43,170 bases of DNA from positions 1-43,170 of the forward strand of contig JADFQO010000024.1 of the NCBI GenBank assembly GCA_022561775.1, written 5' to 3'. The position numbers were made by a program, and so were the translations under genes. Below are positions 34,249 through 41,674 of the stretch, piece after piece. Each line of letters opens with the position of its first letter. Position 1 is the first letter of the stretch. Source of the DNA: Myxococcales bacterium (lineage in GTDB: Bacteria > Myxococcota_A > UBA9160 > SMWR01). The notes under the pieces are model-generated. The model did not search any database and had not been told where the DNA came from. It saw only the letters and a program-made list of their open reading frames with translations.

Positions 34249-35031
34249 CTAGAGAAGCCCCAATTCCTTGATCTTGCTCAGCAGGCCAGCCGCCATTTCG
34301 TCGGCGGAACCGGTGACGAGTTCAGCGCCTTCGCCCTTTTGCGGCGTGCTGACCTTCTCGACCGTGACCTTGGCGTTTGCCGCGCCTACCCGACCCGACA
34401 ATCCGAGATCGGCGATCGTCTTGACGTCGAAGGGTTTCTTCTTCGCGCCCATGATCCCCTTGAGGGACGCGTAGCGGACCTGGTTGAGTCCGGTCTGTAC
34501 GGCGATGAGGCACGGACTCTGTAGCTCCACGACCTCGTGGGCACCGCCTTCGATTTCGCGATCCACCGTAACGCTGCCGTTTTCGCGGTTTATCTTCAGG
34601 GCCGCAGAGGTGTGGGGGATCCCCAGGAGTTCGGCGAGCATCGGAGGCACGGCTGCGAAGTTGCCGTCGTCGGCCATCAAACCCATGTAGATCTGGTCCG
34701 GGTTTTCCTCCTTCGCGACGGCCGCGAGAATTCTTGCCACACCGAGCGTGTCCGAACCTTCGGCTTCATCGTCCTTGACGTGGATGGCGCGGTCCGCGCC
34801 CATTCCGAGAGCGGTTCGCAACGCCTGGGTCACGCGATCCGGTCCGATCGAAACCGCGACGACCTCACACTCACCTGCGTCCTTGGCCTGCAGGGCCTCC
34901 TCGAGAGCGTAGGTGTCGTAGCTGTTGATTTCGAATTTGAGGTTGTCTTCCTGGATCCAGGTGCCATCCGGTCGGACGTCGAGGCGCGCATCTCGGTGGG
35001 GAACCTGCTTGAGGCAAACCATGATCTTCAT
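34249..35031 (-). CDS. etfB: Electron transfer flavoprotein beta subunit
   Basis: AMP-binding subunit of ETF, 260 residues. MKIMVCLKQVPHRDARLDVR is the standard start; NSYDTYALEEALQAKDAGEC, SDTLGVARILAAVAKEENPD, and LQSPCLIAVQTGLNQVRYAS followed by LKGIMGAKKKP, the ETF-beta signature, follow. ATG 35031 is chosen although the frame is open far upstream, because it gives the family N-terminus and GGAGG lies about 10 nt upstream. It precedes etfA. The pair sits between two acyltransferase modules, consistent with a fatty-acid-related neighbourhood. Confidence 0.96.
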   Translation of the reverse strand: MKIMVCLKQVPHRDARLDVRPDGTWIQEDNLKFEINSYDTYALEEALQAKDAGECEVVAVSIGPDRVTQALRTALGMGADRAIHVKDDEAEGSDTLGVARILAAVAKEENPDQIYMGLMADDGNFAAVPPMLAELLGIPHTSAALKINRENGSVTVDREIEGGAHEVVELQSPCLIAVQTGLNQVRYASLKGIMGAKKKPFDVKTIADLGLSGRVGAANAKVTVEKVSTPQKGEGAELVTGSADEMAAGLLSKIKELGLL

Positions 35032-35270
35032 GGGGGGTGGGCCTCCGAATTTGAGGATGTGCGCTGCGAGCGCTCCGGGTCGACCGCGCCCGAGGTCGCC
35101 AAAGCGCGGGGAAACTACCCGACCAAATGACCGATGACAAGCTGCCGTTGCACTGAAACCCTTGCCGTTTCTGAAATCGATTGGCCGGTAGTTCGGGCGC
35201 CATCCGTCGACTGCGGAGGGTGCCACACTGGGGCTTGGCGCTACATTCCGCCCGTTCGTTGGAGGTGTTG

Positions 35271-35783
35271 ATGCGGTCCGCAATGACTCGCGACAAGCGT
35301 TGGCATTGGAACTTGTGGGGGCTGCTCGCCGTAGCGCTGTTGTGGGTCGGCCCGGCTCCGGCGAGCGAAGATCGCGATGTGCAGCCGCGGGTAGAGACGC
35401 TCGAAGATCTCCCTCAATTGGATCCCAGCCATCAGATGAACACCCACAAGGTGGTTCTGATCACCGCGGATTCCCTGAATCCCGCGACGGTAAGGCTCGA
35501 TCTGGATCAGTTGATCGCCTGGATCAGCTATTCACCGTCCGAATCCACGGTGGTGTTCGAGCGCGATGTCGCGAGATCGATGATCTGTCACAGCCGTGTC
35601 AACTTCTCATTCGAGGGAGGCGAGCTGCGCTCGGCTCCGATCAACGCGGGTGAGTTCGCGAGTTTCTGCCAGCTGAAGCCCGGCAGCTACCGCTACAAGG
35701 TCGTGCGTTCCAGCGCGTCCGATCAGCCTGGAGCCGATGCAGACCGGATGCTCGAAGGCGAGATCATCGTCGGAGAAAAGTAA
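35271..35783 (+). CDS. Exported cupredoxin-like protein, unknown
   Basis: A 170-residue exported protein. Signal anchor WNLWGLLAVALLWVGPAPAS. The mature part has a cupredoxin-like strand order: HKVVLITADSLNPATVRLDL, LIAWISYSPSESTVVFERDV, and FASFCQLKPGSYRYKVVRSS. The C-x3-P-G-x-Y pattern resembles the copper loop, but a second cysteine (SMICHSRV) is where a histidine would be expected, and no methionine ligand follows. So a disulfide or heme/copper-free fold is more likely than type 1 copper. ATG 35271 has GGAGGT 6 nt upstream; 35283 is an alternative. It diverges from etfB. Role unknown. Confidence 0.65.
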   Translation: MRSAMTRDKRWHWNLWGLLAVALLWVGPAPASEDRDVQPRVETLEDLPQLDPSHQMNTHKVVLITADSLNPATVRLDLDQLIAWISYSPSESTVVFERDVARSMICHSRVNFSFEGGELRSAPINAGEFASFCQLKPGSYRYKVVRSSASDQPGADADRMLEGEIIVGEK

Positions 35784-35802
35784 GGCAACGCGCGATTTGT
35801 GT

Positions 35803-36519
35803 TCAGGCGTCCGCGATCTTCTGGATCCACGCGTAGATGTAGGCGACGAGTTCTTGTTGAACCTCTTCGTTGGTGCGGCGGGATCTCTTCCGTACCTTGA
35901 AATGTTGGTCGGCCTCTTCGAGAACCTGCAGGGTAGTCGGTGCCCCCACGCGAGTGAGCGTACGTCTGAGCACAGTGAGGTCGCATTGGCGATCGCGCTC
36001 GCCCTGAAGAAAGAGCATCGGCGAGATGACGCGGAAGAGTGGCTCGGGTTGAATGAGCTTTGGCTTGCCGGTGGGGTGCAGGGGAAAGCCCATGAAGAAC
36101 GCTCCGTCAACCCGCGCCCGGTCGCCCGCGAGAGTCGCGGCGACTGCACCCCCGAGCCCCTTTCCGCCCAGGAACAGGCGCGCGGGCGCGGCGTTTGGAT
36201 CCCGGGACAGTGTGGCGACCGCGGCGCGGAAGGTCCGCTGCAACACCTCGGGGGGATCGGGTCGCTTCCTGCCGGCTTCTCCGAACGGGAAATTGAAGCG
36301 CAGGGTGAGGCAGCGGCGCTCGGTGAGCGCGCGCTGCAAGAATTCGAGCACGGAGTCGGACATGTCGCGTCTGATGCCGTGGGCGAGGACGACACCGACG
36401 CGCTGACCGGTCGGCCACCACTGAGGGACGCCCAGGATCGCCGAGATTTCCGTCACGCCGCGGGCCGGCTCGTGGAGAGGTATCTTGATTTCTTCGAAGC
36501 GGGCTGACGGCTCGACCAA
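35803..36519 (-). CDS. KANL3/Tex30-like alpha/beta-hydrolase without nucleophile serine
   Basis: Alpha/beta-hydrolase of 238 residues. RVGVVLAHGIRRDMSDSVLE (residues ~40-59) is the first strand and oxyanion turn, LTLRFNFPFGEAGRKRPDPP the next. The nucleophile elbow reads ARLFLGGKGLGGAVAATLAG: where relatives have GGKSxGG, serine is glycine (codon GGG). DGAFFMGFPLHPTGKP, VISPMLFLQGERDRQCDLTV (acid region) and EEADQHFKVRKRS (His present) are kept. So the fold is intact but classical hydrolysis should fail. GTG or ATG at 36519 gives MVEPSARF. Convergent with the cupredoxin-like gene, divergent from module B. Confidence 0.82.
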   Translation of the reverse strand: MVEPSARFEEIKIPLHEPARGVTEISAILGVPQWWPTGQRVGVVLAHGIRRDMSDSVLEFLQRALTERRCLTLRFNFPFGEAGRKRPDPPEVLQRTFRAAVATLSRDPNAAPARLFLGGKGLGGAVAATLAGDRARVDGAFFMGFPLHPTGKPKLIQPEPLFRVISPMLFLQGERDRQCDLTVLRRTLTRVGAPTTLQVLEEADQHFKVRKRSRRTNEEVQQELVAYIYAWIQKIADA

Positions 36520-36623
36520 GGGATCCCTCCGGGGGCGCTACTCTATCCCAATCCGGTCGTGTCGGGGAGGGGCTGACACACCTCAATGATGACGCACCGA
36601 AGCCGCAAGTCCTCGGAGTACAA

Positions 36624-37541
36624 ATGGAAAAGGTGTTGATCACCGGAATCGCGGGAGGTCAGGGGCGGCTTCTGACCCGCCGCCTCAACGAGCGTTTCGA
36701 GGTTTGTGGCGTCGATCGGGTCCGATGGGAGGGGCACCCGAGGGGAGTTCGCCCCTATGTGGTCGATCTGCGAAAGAAGAAATTCGAAGACGTGATCCGC
36801 ACGGAGAGGCCCGCCTGCGTGGTTCACATGGGTTTCATCCAGGGCTTTCGCACCGATCAGCGCGAGCGGCACGACGTCAATCTGACGGGCACGAAGCAGT
36901 TGCTCGATCACTGCATCCACAACGGCGTGAAAAGTCTGGTCGTGCTCTCGAGCGGCTACGTGTACGGTGCCTTTCCCGAGAACCCCTACTACATGGACGA
37001 GGACTCCCCGCTTTCTGCGAGCCGGTCCTATCCGGAAATCCGCGACCACGTCGAGGTCGACACACTGGTCACGGCATTCCTCTGGAGATACCCGCAAATC
37101 CGGACCTGTGTCCTCCGACCCGTGAATGTGCTCGGGTACTACGCGCATTCGATGATCAGCCGCTACCTGCGCGAGCGGCGCGTCCCCACCGTGATGGGTT
37201 TCGATCCGATCATGCAATTCATTCACGAAGAAGATTTGAGCGCAGCCATCGAGCGGGCCGTCGATCATCGGCTCCAAGGCGTGTTCAACATCACGGGTCC
37301 GGGCGAGGTTCCCCTGCGCACTGCGATCCGCGAGGCGGGTGGCGAAGCCTGGTCGATCCCCGAACCGATCTTGCGACCACTGTTTCGACGCCTGTTCCGG
37401 ATGGGTTTGAGCGGCTACCCGCCGGGTGCGATCGACTTCCTCAAATATCCGATCACGCTTTCCGGCAAGCGGTTCGCGGATGCGACGGGCTTCCAGCCGC
37501 TGTTCGGGCTCAAAGAGACCCTGCAGAGCGTACGGAGCTGA
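36624..37541 (+). CDS. SDR/epimerase-like protein (module B)
   Basis: Extended SDR protein of 305 residues. VLITGIAGGQGRLLTRRLNE keeps the GxxGxxG site; VVHMGFIQGFRTDQRERHDV and NLTGTKQLLDHCIHNGVKSL are standard. The serine strand is VVLSSGYVYGAFPENPY, but at the YxxxK position there is SYPEIRDHVEVDTLVTAFLW (Y-P-E-I-R, no lysine). VMGFDPIMQFIHEEDLSAAI and GVFNITGPGEVPLRTAIREA match the module A paralogue. A C-terminal extension (FRRLFRMGLSGYPPGAID) may touch the membrane. It ends 3 bp before the acyltransferase start, so they are co-expressed. Substrate unknown; lipid-linked by context. Confidence 0.86.
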   Translation: MEKVLITGIAGGQGRLLTRRLNERFEVCGVDRVRWEGHPRGVRPYVVDLRKKKFEDVIRTERPACVVHMGFIQGFRTDQRERHDVNLTGTKQLLDHCIHNGVKSLVVLSSGYVYGAFPENPYYMDEDSPLSASRSYPEIRDHVEVDTLVTAFLWRYPQIRTCVLRPVNVLGYYAHSMISRYLRERRVPTVMGFDPIMQFIHEEDLSAAIERAVDHRLQGVFNITGPGEVPLRTAIREAGGEAWSIPEPILRPLFRRLFRMGLSGYPPGAIDFLKYPITLSGKRFADATGFQPLFGLKETLQSVRS

Positions 37542-37544
37542 GCG

Positions 37545-38429
37545 ATGGCGCGTTCCGGTGCACTCGATGCGTTGGTCGACTTTGCGGGAGCGATGCTGCC
37601 GCTGAGAGCCCACAACCTCCAGACGGTCATGGACGACCACCTCAGCCGGATCCCCAACAAACTAAACGAGTACGGCTACGACCCGTATGGGATGAACCCG
37701 CTCTGGATGCGCCGCGTGCTGTTGCCGTTCGCGCTGCTCTACCACTACTACTTCCGCGTCGAGGTATCGGACATCGACCGCCTTCCCGAAGGGCGCGTAC
37801 TCGTGATCGCCAACCACGCGGGTCAGCTCCCCTTCGATGCGGCGATGTTGGCGCTGGCATTGCTGATGGAGGCACGACCGCCCCGGATCGCGCGCTCGAT
37901 GGGCGAGTATTGGATCTCGCGGTTGCCGTGGGTGAGTATTCTCGCCGCGCGCACCGGGGCCTTGGTCGGAACGCCGCAAAATTGCATCCATATGCTGGAG
38001 AACGGCGAATGCGTCGTCGCGTTTCCCGAGGGCGTTCGCGGCTTGAACAAGCTCTTCTCGCAGCGCTATCAGCTGCAGCGTTTCGGGACGGGTTTCATGC
38101 GCCTGGCGCTCGAAACGGCCGCGCCCATCGTACCTGTAGCCATCGTCGGATCCGAAGAGCAGCAGCCGAGCTTCGCGAACCTGGAGGGACTCGCCCGCAT
38201 GTTCGGTGCGCCCGCACTGCCGATTACGCCGACCTTCCCCTGGCTCGGACCGCTGGGATTGCTCCCCTTGCCGGTCAAATACCGCATCTCTTTCGGTGAA
38301 CCGCTGTACTTCGAAGGGGAGGCCTCCGACGAGGACGCGGTCATCGATGCCAAGGTGGAGGAAGTGAAGGCGAAGATCGCGGGCATGCTCGCGCGGGGTC
38401 GTCGCGAACGAGAGGGGATTTTTAGTTGA
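37545..38429 (+). CDS. Lysophospholipid-type acyltransferase (module B)
   Basis: LPLAT-superfamily acyltransferase of 294 residues, paralogue of the enzyme at 30951-32120 but without its long N-terminus. It starts with GAMLPLRAHNLQTVMDDHLS, then LLYHYYFRVEVSDIDRLPEG; the motif is VIANHAGQLPFDAAMLALAL (HX6D), then VVAFPEGVRGLNKLFSQRYQ, APIVPVAIVGSEEQQPSF and ITPTFPWLGPLGLLPLPVKY. ATG 37545 lies 3 bp after the SDR stop; its own stop overlaps the DUF1232 start (TTGA). The tight three-gene unit suggests one membrane-lipid task. Confidence 0.9.
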   Translation: MARSGALDALVDFAGAMLPLRAHNLQTVMDDHLSRIPNKLNEYGYDPYGMNPLWMRRVLLPFALLYHYYFRVEVSDIDRLPEGRVLVIANHAGQLPFDAAMLALALLMEARPPRIARSMGEYWISRLPWVSILAARTGALVGTPQNCIHMLENGECVVAFPEGVRGLNKLFSQRYQLQRFGTGFMRLALETAAPIVPVAIVGSEEQQPSFANLEGLARMFGAPALPITPTFPWLGPLGLLPLPVKYRISFGEPLYFEGEASDEDAVIDAKVEEVKAKIAGMLARGRREREGIFS

Positions 38430-38899
38430 ACGAAAGGACCGATCTCGCGGATGAGCCCGTCATCGTCGAGCTGAATCCGCGCGAGCGTCGGCTCTACGAT
38501 CGGTTGCGCGCGCGGGTCGTCAAGGCGCGTCCCGGGTCCGCCTCGGGAATCCGCGACGTGATCCTGCTGCTCCCCGATCTCACCGTCCTGCTGCTGCGGC
38601 TCCTGCGCGACTCGCGGGTTCCGATTTTCTGCAAGGTGATCGCCCTGCTCGGTGTCGGTTACGCGCTCTCTCCGATCGACCTGATCCCGAGCCTCCTGGT
38701 CGGACCCATCGGTCTCGTGGACGATCTATTGGTCGTATCCGCTGCCCTGTCGAAAATTCTCAACCAGGTCCACCCGGACATCGTGCGCTCCCACTGGTCG
38801 GGGCAGGGTGACGCCCTCGACGCGATTCAGCGCGCCGCGCGCTGGTCGGCGTCGATTCTGTTGGAAAAGATTCCGCGCCGACTGCGTGGGCGGGATTGA
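38426..38899 (+). CDS. DUF1232 (YkvA-like) membrane protein
   Basis: A 157-residue protein with the DUF1232 signature: RVPIFCKVIALLGVGYALSP followed by IDLIPSLLVGPIGLVDDLLV (residues ~70-112). The P-I-D-L-I-P and VDD motifs flank two hydrophobic segments that form a membrane hairpin. The N-terminal ELNPRERRLYDRLRARVVKA is basic and helical. TTG 38426 overlaps the acyltransferase stop (TTGA), giving coupling. The family function is unknown. As part of the SDR-acyltransferase unit it may anchor or position the acyltransferase. Confidence 0.88.
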   Translation: MNERTDLADEPVIVELNPRERRLYDRLRARVVKARPGSASGIRDVILLLPDLTVLLLRLLRDSRVPIFCKVIALLGVGYALSPIDLIPSLLVGPIGLVDDLLVVSAALSKILNQVHPDIVRSHWSGQGDALDAIQRAARWSASILLEKIPRRLRGRD

Positions 38900-38929
38900 C
38901 GGCTCGCTGCATCGCGTAGGGTAGGTGCG

Positions 38930-39385
38930 CTACAGCGCCTTGGGTCCGCTCCGCAGCGCGAGTCCCCTGAGGTTCTCGGCTCGCTCTCTGGGGATCCGCC
39001 GCGCGCGACCTTTGCGATCGACCATCGCGTGGCCGGTGGCTGCCGTCGCCACGCAGGCGCCGTCGCAGGTCAGCTCGTACTCGATGCGCATCGAGGCGCC
39101 GCGCACCCAGTCCAGCCAGGCCGCGATTTCGATCAGGTCGTCGAAGCCCGTCGATCTCCGGAAACCGACCTCCATGTGGGTGGTCGCGAAGTGCAGGCCC
39201 TGCTCGGCGTAGATCCGATAGGGCTGGTCGTGCTCATCGAGCCAGTGGATCCGCGCGAGTTCGAGGTGGCGGATGTAGTTGGAGTGGTGGACGACGCCCA
39301 TTGCATCGGTTTCGAAAAATGCCACTCGATGGCGGTATGTCGACACCACCGCGCCGTCCGGGGGCGCGCTCGCCGATTTCGACAC
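38930..39385 (-). CDS. Acyl-CoA thioesterase, YbgC/4-hydroxybenzoyl-CoA type
   Basis: Hot-dog thioesterase of 151 residues hydrolysing acyl-CoAs. HRVAFFETDAMGVVHHSNYI followed by RHLELARIHWLDE (residues ~18-50) holds the catalytic Asp and the conserved N-Y-x-x-x-x-E pattern. GLHFATTHMEVGFRRSTGFD, LDWVRGASMRIEYELTCDGA and TAATGHAMVDRKGRARRIPR complete the fold. I start at GTG 39385, 2 bp after the glyoxalase II stop, because upstream translation is the shadow of gloB. An AAGGA lies within the gloB end. Co-transcribed with gloB. Confidence 0.88.
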   Translation of the reverse strand: MSKSASAPPDGAVVSTYRHRVAFFETDAMGVVHHSNYIRHLELARIHWLDEHDQPYRIYAEQGLHFATTHMEVGFRRSTGFDDLIEIAAWLDWVRGASMRIEYELTCDGACVATAATGHAMVDRKGRARRIPRERAENLRGLALRSGPKAL

Positions 39386-39387
39386 GT

Positions 39388-40146
39388 CTAGAAGCTGTCC
39401 TTTTCGGCGCGTATCCGGCCGAGTTCGCCAGCATCCGCGGCTCGCAAGAAGGGGTTCGTCAGTCGCTCCTCGCCGATCGTCGATGGAATCGTCATCTCTT
39501 CGGGTGTGGCGTCGTGCCAGTCCGCGGCCTGGTTGGCGCGAATCGCGCGCACCCGCGCGAGTTTCGCCCGGATGTCCCCGTTGTCCGGCTCGACGTGGGC
39601 GGCGAACACCAGGTTGCTCTCGGTGTACTCGTGGCCACAGAAGACCCGAGTCGCGTCTGGCAGCGCGCCGAGCTTTTCGACGAGGGCGGTGTACATCATC
39701 TCGGGCGTGCCTTCGAAAAGCCGCCCGCAGCCCGCCGCGAAGAGTGTGTCGCCGCAGAAGACGGCCTCCGCGTCGTCGAACAGGTAGGCGATGTGGTGCT
39801 TGGTATGCGCGGGGATGAAGAGGATACGCGCAGACTGGTTGCCGACGGTGATCGCGTCGCCCTCTTCGAGACCCTCGGTGAGCCCCGGCAGGCGATCCGC
39901 ATCCCGGCAATGGCCGAACACGGGGACGCCCCAGTGTTTCGCGAGATCCGGGTTGGCGGCCGAGTGATCCCAGTGGTGGTGGGTGGAGAGGATCTTGGTC
40001 ACCCGCACGCCGAGCGCGTCGACCCGCTGGATCACGGGCTCCGCCTCCGGCGCATCGACCACCGCAGCCTCCTTGGTTTCGTCACACACGAGGAGGTAGG
40101 TGTAATTGTCTCCGAGCGTGGGAATCCTCTCGACCGTTAGCGCCAT
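39388..40146 (-). CDS. gloB: Hydroxyacylglutathione hydrolase (glyoxalase II)
   Basis: Metallo-beta-lactamase-fold enzyme splitting S-lactoylglutathione to lactate and glutathione in methylglyoxal detoxification. 252 residues. ILSTHHHWDHSAANPDLAKH is the THxHxDH metal motif; FIPAHTKHHIAYLFDD, VFCGDTLFAAGCGRLFEGTP, and RVFCGHEYTESNLVFAAHVE supply remaining ligands. The C-terminal EERLTNPFLRA is the glyoxalase II glutathione-binding domain. Start ATG 40146. Probably co-transcribed with the thioesterase downstream; a hairpin separates it from the nuclease upstream. Confidence 0.95.
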   Translation of the reverse strand: MALTVERIPTLGDNYTYLLVCDETKEAAVVDAPEAEPVIQRVDALGVRVTKILSTHHHWDHSAANPDLAKHWGVPVFGHCRDADRLPGLTEGLEEGDAITVGNQSARILFIPAHTKHHIAYLFDDAEAVFCGDTLFAAGCGRLFEGTPEMMYTALVEKLGALPDATRVFCGHEYTESNLVFAAHVEPDNGDIRAKLARVRAIRANQAADWHDATPEEMTIPSTIGEERLTNPFLRAADAGELGRIRAEKDSF

Positions 40147-40224
40147 GCCATCGAGGCTAGCGGTCGGCTCCGCAAGCTTCCACTCGGCAGCCGGTCGCCG
40201 ATGCAGGCGACCCGCGACGCCGCA

Positions 40225-40245
40225 AGGGAAGTCGAAGGCTTCCCT
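40225..40245. terminator. Hairpin after nuclease gene, possible terminator
   Basis: AGGGAAG at 40225-40231 pairs with CTTCCCT at 40239-40245 around a 7-nt loop, 2 bp beyond the nuclease stop on the minus strand. No T-run follows, so it may be an attenuator, a Rho-assisted stop, or an mRNA-stabilising hairpin. Confidence 0.35.
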
Positions 40246-40247
40246 AG

Positions 40248-41111
40248 CTAGTCGGGACCGGCTCGTGGCTTCTTGTCAAAGAGCCGCAGTTGCCCCGCTT
40301 TCCCGGTCGCAAGCGGCGGCGCAGCCGGATCGCGCTTGGGAAGTCGCTCTTTCGGGTAGATGGGACAGCGGTCGTTGTACTCGCACCAGTCGCACAGCGC
40401 GCTGCGCCTCGGTTTGAATTCGGACTCCGAGGTGATGCGGTCGACCACGCTCATCGTGTCTTCGCGCAGGGTGTGCAGCTGTTCGGACGTGCGGGTCGAG
40501 CTGAGCTGGCGGTCCTGCTGGAGGTAGTGCCAGACCAGTCGAAACGGCTGATCGGGGAAGCGCTCCGCGAGACCGATCTGGTAGAGCGCGAGTTGGCGAT
40601 CCGCGTCGACTTGTTTCTGGGTCGCAGCGCGCCGGCTCGTTTTGTAGTCGTGGATCTCGATCGTGCCGTCTCGCGCGCGGACGAGTCGGTCGATGATTCC
40701 CTGGAAGCGGTATTCGCGCTTTTCGTCGAGCGCGAAGGTTACCCGCTGTTCGATTCCAAGGGTCTCGTCGCCGTCGAAAGGATAGTGACGACGGTAATAG
40801 GCGGTGAGACAGCGCTCGCCGGACTGTCGGTAGAACTCGACCGGAGTTTCCTCGCGGACGATCCGCACGCGCTCCGCGTCGTAGCCTTCTTCGAAGAGTC
40901 GGTGGTAGCGGTAGAGGACTTTTTCGAGCGAGGGCACCTGTCCCCGCTGGGCGGCCTGGTAGAGGCGCTCGAGGATTTCGTGGACGCGCTTTCCCACGAA
41001 GGCCTCGATACCCTCGGTTTCCGTCGGAATCTTGAGTACGTAGCGGTACTCGAAGCGCTTTGGGCAATCCTCGAAGGTCGAGAGACGCGAGTGGCTGTAG
41101 ATCGGCGGCAC
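40248..41111 (-). CDS. RecB/Cas4-like PD-(D/E)XK nuclease with Fe-S cysteines
   Basis: Stand-alone nuclease of 287 residues of the PDDEXK_1 group. The N-terminal SHSRLSTFEDCPKRFEYRYV has the first cysteine. The nuclease core: YRFQGIIDRLVRARDGTIEI followed by HDYKTSRRAA (D...DxK), then RQLALYQIGLAERFPDQPFR (QxxxY motif). The C-terminal ALCDWCEYNDRCPIYPKERL adds three cysteines (CxxCx5C), so a 4Fe-4S cluster of the AddB/Cas4 type is expected. No cas1, cas2 or helicase is near; it follows a NUDIX gene by 4 bp. Probably DNA repair; a defence role is open. Confidence 0.88.
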   Translation of the reverse strand: MPPIYSHSRLSTFEDCPKRFEYRYVLKIPTETEGIEAFVGKRVHEILERLYQAAQRGQVPSLEKVLYRYHRLFEEGYDAERVRIVREETPVEFYRQSGERCLTAYYRRHYPFDGDETLGIEQRVTFALDEKREYRFQGIIDRLVRARDGTIEIHDYKTSRRAATQKQVDADRQLALYQIGLAERFPDQPFRLVWHYLQQDRQLSSTRTSEQLHTLREDTMSVVDRITSESEFKPRRSALCDWCEYNDRCPIYPKERLPKRDPAAPPLATGKAGQLRLFDKKPRAGPD

Positions 41112-41115
41112 CCGA

Positions 41116-41574
41116 TCACCCGCCGCGGCGTGCGCCGCGTTCCTCGGCTTCGAGCCGTGCGCGTGCCCAACCGATCGCGCGCTGCTCGGTTTCGAACGTG
41201 AGGTTTTTTTCCGCCTCGTCGATCGCGCACCAATAGGTCCGGTCCATCTCGCCGTCGAGCTCGAGCGATTCTCCGGGCACCCACTCCATCAGGAAGTAGT
41301 GCACTTCTTTGCAAACCCGCTCGGAATCTTCCGCGTAGTCGTACTCGACGGACCCGAGTGCGCCGACCACGCGCGTCCGGAGGCCGATTTCCTCGACCAC
41401 TTCGCGCACCGCAGCATCCTCGGCGCTTTCGCCGGGGTCGATCTTTCCCTTCGGAAGTCGGGTGGTCGTCCGGTGCGTGATGCGATCGCGTTGCTCGGCG
41501 ATCGCGACCTCGATCCCGCTACCGACTCGGCGATAGACGACACCCCCGGCGCTGACTTCGCTGCGCTCCGTCAT
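41116..41574 (-). CDS. NUDIX hydrolase
   Basis: Nucleotide-linked diphosphatase of 152 residues. SAGGVVYRRVGSGIEVAIAE opens the fold and the Nudix box is LPKGKIDPGESAEDAAVREV followed by VEEIGL (residues ~40-65), a perfect match to Gx5Ex7REUxEExGU. EVHYFLMEWVPGESLELDGE and YWCAIDEAEKNLTFETEQRA complete it; the overall pattern resembles diadenosine polyphosphate hydrolases. Start ATG 41574. The RecB-like nuclease starts 4 bp downstream of its stop, and Mrp is divergent, about 100 bp away. Confidence 0.92.
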   Translation of the reverse strand: MTERSEVSAGGVVYRRVGSGIEVAIAEQRDRITHRTTTRLPKGKIDPGESAEDAAVREVVEEIGLRTRVVGALGSVEYDYAEDSERVCKEVHYFLMEWVPGESLELDGEMDRTYWCAIDEAEKNLTFETEQRAIGWARARLEAEERGARRGG

Positions 41575-41674
41575 GGTCGGGCCGGATTGTAGGGGATTGG
41601 ATGCGCCCGTGAGCTACACTCGCCGATTCTGCTTTGCGAGCGCCCCACGCTCGTCCGCGGAGGTCTTCGCAACC

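Noticed and set aside
39386-39910. Long N-terminal extension of the thioesterase
   Set aside because: It is the antisense-like shadow frame of gloB, rich in arginine; GTG 39385 gives a normal hot-dog N-terminus.
40248-41111. Cas4
   Set aside because: No cas1, cas2 or array; the broader RecB-like family explains the motifs.
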